Made by a program: the position numbers and the translations under genes. Source: Pyrrhoderma lamaoense (lineage: Eukaryota; Basidiomycota; Agaricomycetes; Hymenochaetales; Hymenochaetaceae). From it: DNA of 64,000 nt. The notes below the pieces were generated by a model. The model did no database searches, was not told the origin of the DNA, and was given only the letters and a program-made list of their open reading frames with translations. Positions 61,140-64,000 of the stretch are shown piece by piece (the stretch's first letter is position 1; each line of letters starts with the position of its first letter). The stretch is taken from contig NBAZ01000003.1 of assembly GCA_002794735.1 (NCBI GenBank), forward strand, positions 2,170,001 through 2,234,000, given 5' to 3'.

Positions 61140-64000
61140 TTAATCATCGTCCTCTTCAACATCTCCAAACTCAAACATGCCAAGACGATCCCGTTTGGCG
61201 CTGAGAACAGCCTCTTGTAGTTTCTTCACGACCTGTGGGTATGCACTGAGATATTTACACCCTTTTTTGTCTATCGATGCTAGACCTTCCCTAACCAAGT
61301 CTGCGTTAATGCAAGCACTGGGATCTGACGCGACCGAGGGATCTGTGGGATCGATCAGACGTAAGTGGAGGATAGAGCCTTCTCGGTAATCCACGTTCGC
61401 AACAAGTTTTCGTCCTTCACACAGAGTTCGGAAGCGGTCTATGGCTTCAGGATAGTATTCACTACTAGGATCAACGATCTTGATAAAGCTATGAAGAATA
61501 GTAGATAATTGTGTTGTGAGAAGAAGAAAAATGAAGAAGTAGGTTTTGTAATCAGTACATTGGAGATATCAAATGATAAATATAATCAAGTTTAAAAAGT
61601 CACCTTAGACGAGCGTCCTGGGCTTGACCAGGTAGTGAACGGAACCTTGGGTCTAGAGGTCGAATATCCTTGAAAGCCACCGTGTCTTGATTCCCATAGT
61701 CGATGAAAGTCACTTCAGCTTCCTTCTTTAACGGGGATGACCGGCGGACCTTGGCGCGGTACCACGAACCGTCTGAGAATTTTGCGGAGACAAGGTCACC
61801 ACCTTTCGGTGAGAAGTTTGATGGAGCGGCAGCAGCACGATGGTGTAATGAAAAGTCCTGCATGAGCTTTTCTAACGCTGCAATACCTACAGGATGATGC
61901 CTGTCAGTATGCTATTCGTAATCTTTAGTGATTATCCAAAAAAATTACCTTCGGTATTGAGGATTTGAACTGAGAATGTCAGGTCATTTTTGGTACGGAC
62001 ATCGCTGATAATGACATCCATATATTCCGTTTTTAAAGCTTGTATTTCTTGCCCCTTTTTCTCTTCCTCTAATGCGGCGGCCTCAACTTCTGGATCATAG
62101 TCACTCCAGATCTATATAAAATGAGAATGAAAGTAAGTAGATCAGCGAACACATCTTTAATTAATAACAAAACAAAATCATTTCGTACATTTAACCTATT
62201 TTGCTTAGCCTCGGCCTAATAAAAAGATGGGGGGTTAAGAAGTGTGAGAAACCATTTGTCCCAGGTATGAGAAAAACAGAACGACGTTTTGTAAAGAAAA
62301 AAAGTAGAAAGAATAAGGAAGCATACTTCAGCGCTATATAAAAGTTTTGACCAGGGAAGAGATTCCGCTGAATACTCATGTACGGAGGCGAGGCCTTCTC
62401 GAACGAGAGCGATGGCAGCGTTTTCAGTTTTGTTAAGGTACAAAGCACCGATAAATCCACCGCTTTTATCAACGGTGTCTACTTCGATTTCGACGTCTCT
62501 TTGCATATAACGGCGTGTTGAGAATTCAGCAGATTCGTTTCCGTATGGCTCTCCCTTTTCGTTGGGGTTGCGGGCAGTACGAGGTGCCCGAATACCTTTT
62601 ACATTATAGTGTCAAAATCCGGCCATTCTTAAGTTTTTCTTTCCTCCATTCATTTCTTTATGGAAAAGAACTTACCACCAAGAACGAGTGTGATGGACAT
62701 GTTCTCCTTCGGTATTAAAACCCTTTTTATAGATTTAGTCACACACCAAATCTTTTTTTGAGTTTCATTTTCGGGCTCACTTAAACCGAGAACCGGATGC
62801 AACAAATTCGACAACAGCAGGGATTCTGCCCTGTCTTTTAAATCTTGAGAGGCATGAGTTTGCTCTTTGAGCTGTCTGAAAAAAGAGAGGAGAAAAAGAT
62901 AACGGTCACTTTAGAGAGAAACGAAAATATACAAAACTTGATGAGAGAATACGAACTTCGGATGCATTGATTGGGGCTTTTGGAGGGGGTTGCTCCTTCC
63001 CAGAGTGAACACCTTTCCCTTCCTCAGCCGCTTTTTGTTCTGCAGCCATGAGCTTATCATAGTCTGAAGAGCGGTCTTCATCGTCACGCTTATGACGAAG
63101 GGCGGTTGCAAGACCTTTTTCGATGAGTTGTTCGGCAACGTTACTGATTTAGACGGAGGTGTTTAGTCTCAATCCAGTATAGAAACTTCAGTATAAGATG
63201 AAAACATACGCATTAGAGTTTCCGTAACGAACAGTGGCACATTCTCTTTCCTCGAAATCACCCTCCTTGGGCCTGACGAAATCTATATGTACTTTGACGG
63301 TCTTTCCAATGAGCTTCTTACGCATAAACTATACGACACCCAAGTAAGCCCCTGAAACACATAGGTGATAGTATAGGTTAGTACCTCTCGTGCTTCGTTA
63401 GCATAGAAGGCCTGCTTAGGATCATTGAGTCTAGTAAAAATAAGATAAGTAGGTCATTAATTCAGATTCTAGGGTTAAGAGTCAAAAAAATCTCGAGACG
63501 TTTGCGCTTACTTTGGCGCACGTGTTGAACTCAGTTGGATCCTACGTTCTTTACCCCCATTTTTTGGAATAACTGATATTTGGTCTCCGCTCCATACACG
63601 GATGACGACAGCTTCGAGGTCACGAGCGTTACCATTGACTGAGGTACCATTTGTATGTGCCCCTGAAGCAGAAGCAGATGGAGGTAAAGACGCATATAAG
63701 CATAGCCGTTTCTCTTTCGCTACGCGCTCTGCAGCACGAAGTCTTTCCATCCCGCCATTAGCAGCAAGCATGCCAGCATGCCAGTCAACGACACGGGCGA
63801 GTCCATTAGCGACAAGATGTTCGGCGACATTTCCGGCAGGATGCAGTACTTTATTATTCAATCAATACACAGAAAAAATCATCATTATTAGTGGGCTGGT
63901 TTGTCATTTCAACCAATTACTTTAGGAGCGAAATTGGGGACACACCATTTCCAATAAATACACTAGCAGGAGCAGGTGCTGATCCATTAGCAGTTGATTG
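61140..64000 (-). CDS. Tudor staphylococcal nuclease (SND1/Tudor-SN), 5' part outside window
   Basis: The 3' half of a many-exon gene; the N-terminus lies beyond the right edge. From the edge inward: staphylococcal-nuclease-like repeats (NVAEHLVANGLARVVDWHAG; DLEAVVIRVWSGDQISVIPK; RRIQLSSTRAPK), another SN repeat (QRDVEIEVDTVDKSGGFIGA; NAAIALVREGLASVHEYSAE), and then the Tudor domain (GDLVSAKFSDGSWYRAKVRR, EAEVTFIDYGNQDTVAFKDI, RPLDPRFRSLPGQAQDARL) embedded in the last SN repeat. The end is INADLVREGLASIDKKGCKY … LGMFEFGDVEEDDD, stop at 61140. Tudor-SN binds dimethylarginine proteins and RNA and acts in transcription, splicing and stress granules. Several introns of about 50–80 bp are present. 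Confidence 0.92.

Overview
This window is fungal nuclear DNA, most likely from a mushroom-forming basidiomycete (Agaricomycetes). Genes are broken by many short GT–AG introns, mostly about 45–70 bp. Neighbouring genes sit on either strand with short spacers. The content includes a secreted class II (lignin-type) haem peroxidase, a PL14 polysaccharide lyase, an EF-hand MscS channel and an Hsp9/12 stress protein. I cannot name the genus. All intron–exon models were assembled by eye from splice signals and protein-family continuity; no search was run.

Left part (1–24 kb): an unresolved coding fragment; Hsp9/12; a PA-TM-RING ubiquitin ligase; 4-aminobutyrate aminotransferase; a large PH/coiled-coil protein of unknown role; a large AlkB-type Fe(II)/2-oxoglutarate oxygenase with two cysteine clusters; ATP synthase delta (ATP16); glutamate–cysteine ligase (GCS1), with a Yap1-type site upstream; Beclin 1/ATG6, sharing a CRE-containing promoter with a small histidine-rich protein; and an RraA/HMG-aldolase gene. 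An 802-bp palindromic, TA-flanked MITE-like element sits 40 bp upstream of that last gene's start codon.

Middle (25–48 kb): an MscS/EF-hand channel, an ADCK1/MCP2-type kinase, RNA polymerase II subunit RPB3, the Ind1/NUBPL-type Fe–S ATPase, a PL14 lyase, the cytosolic Fe–S factor NAR1, a 5.2-kb gene-free interval, a Tlg2/syntaxin-16 t-SNARE with unusually long introns, and a tiny spliced cysteine-rich gene of about 82 aa.

Right part (48–64 kb): about 10 kb with no gene I can support. It is followed by a short-type manganese peroxidase with a clear TATA box, and by the 3' part of a Tudor-SN (SND1) gene that runs off the window.

Most genes are housekeeping (energy, redox, autophagy, Fe–S assembly, transcription, trafficking). 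They are not an operon or a gene cluster. The least explained items are the AlkB/cysteine-cluster protein, the palindromic element, the small cysteine-rich gene and the two gene-poor intervals. No novel multi-gene system is evident.
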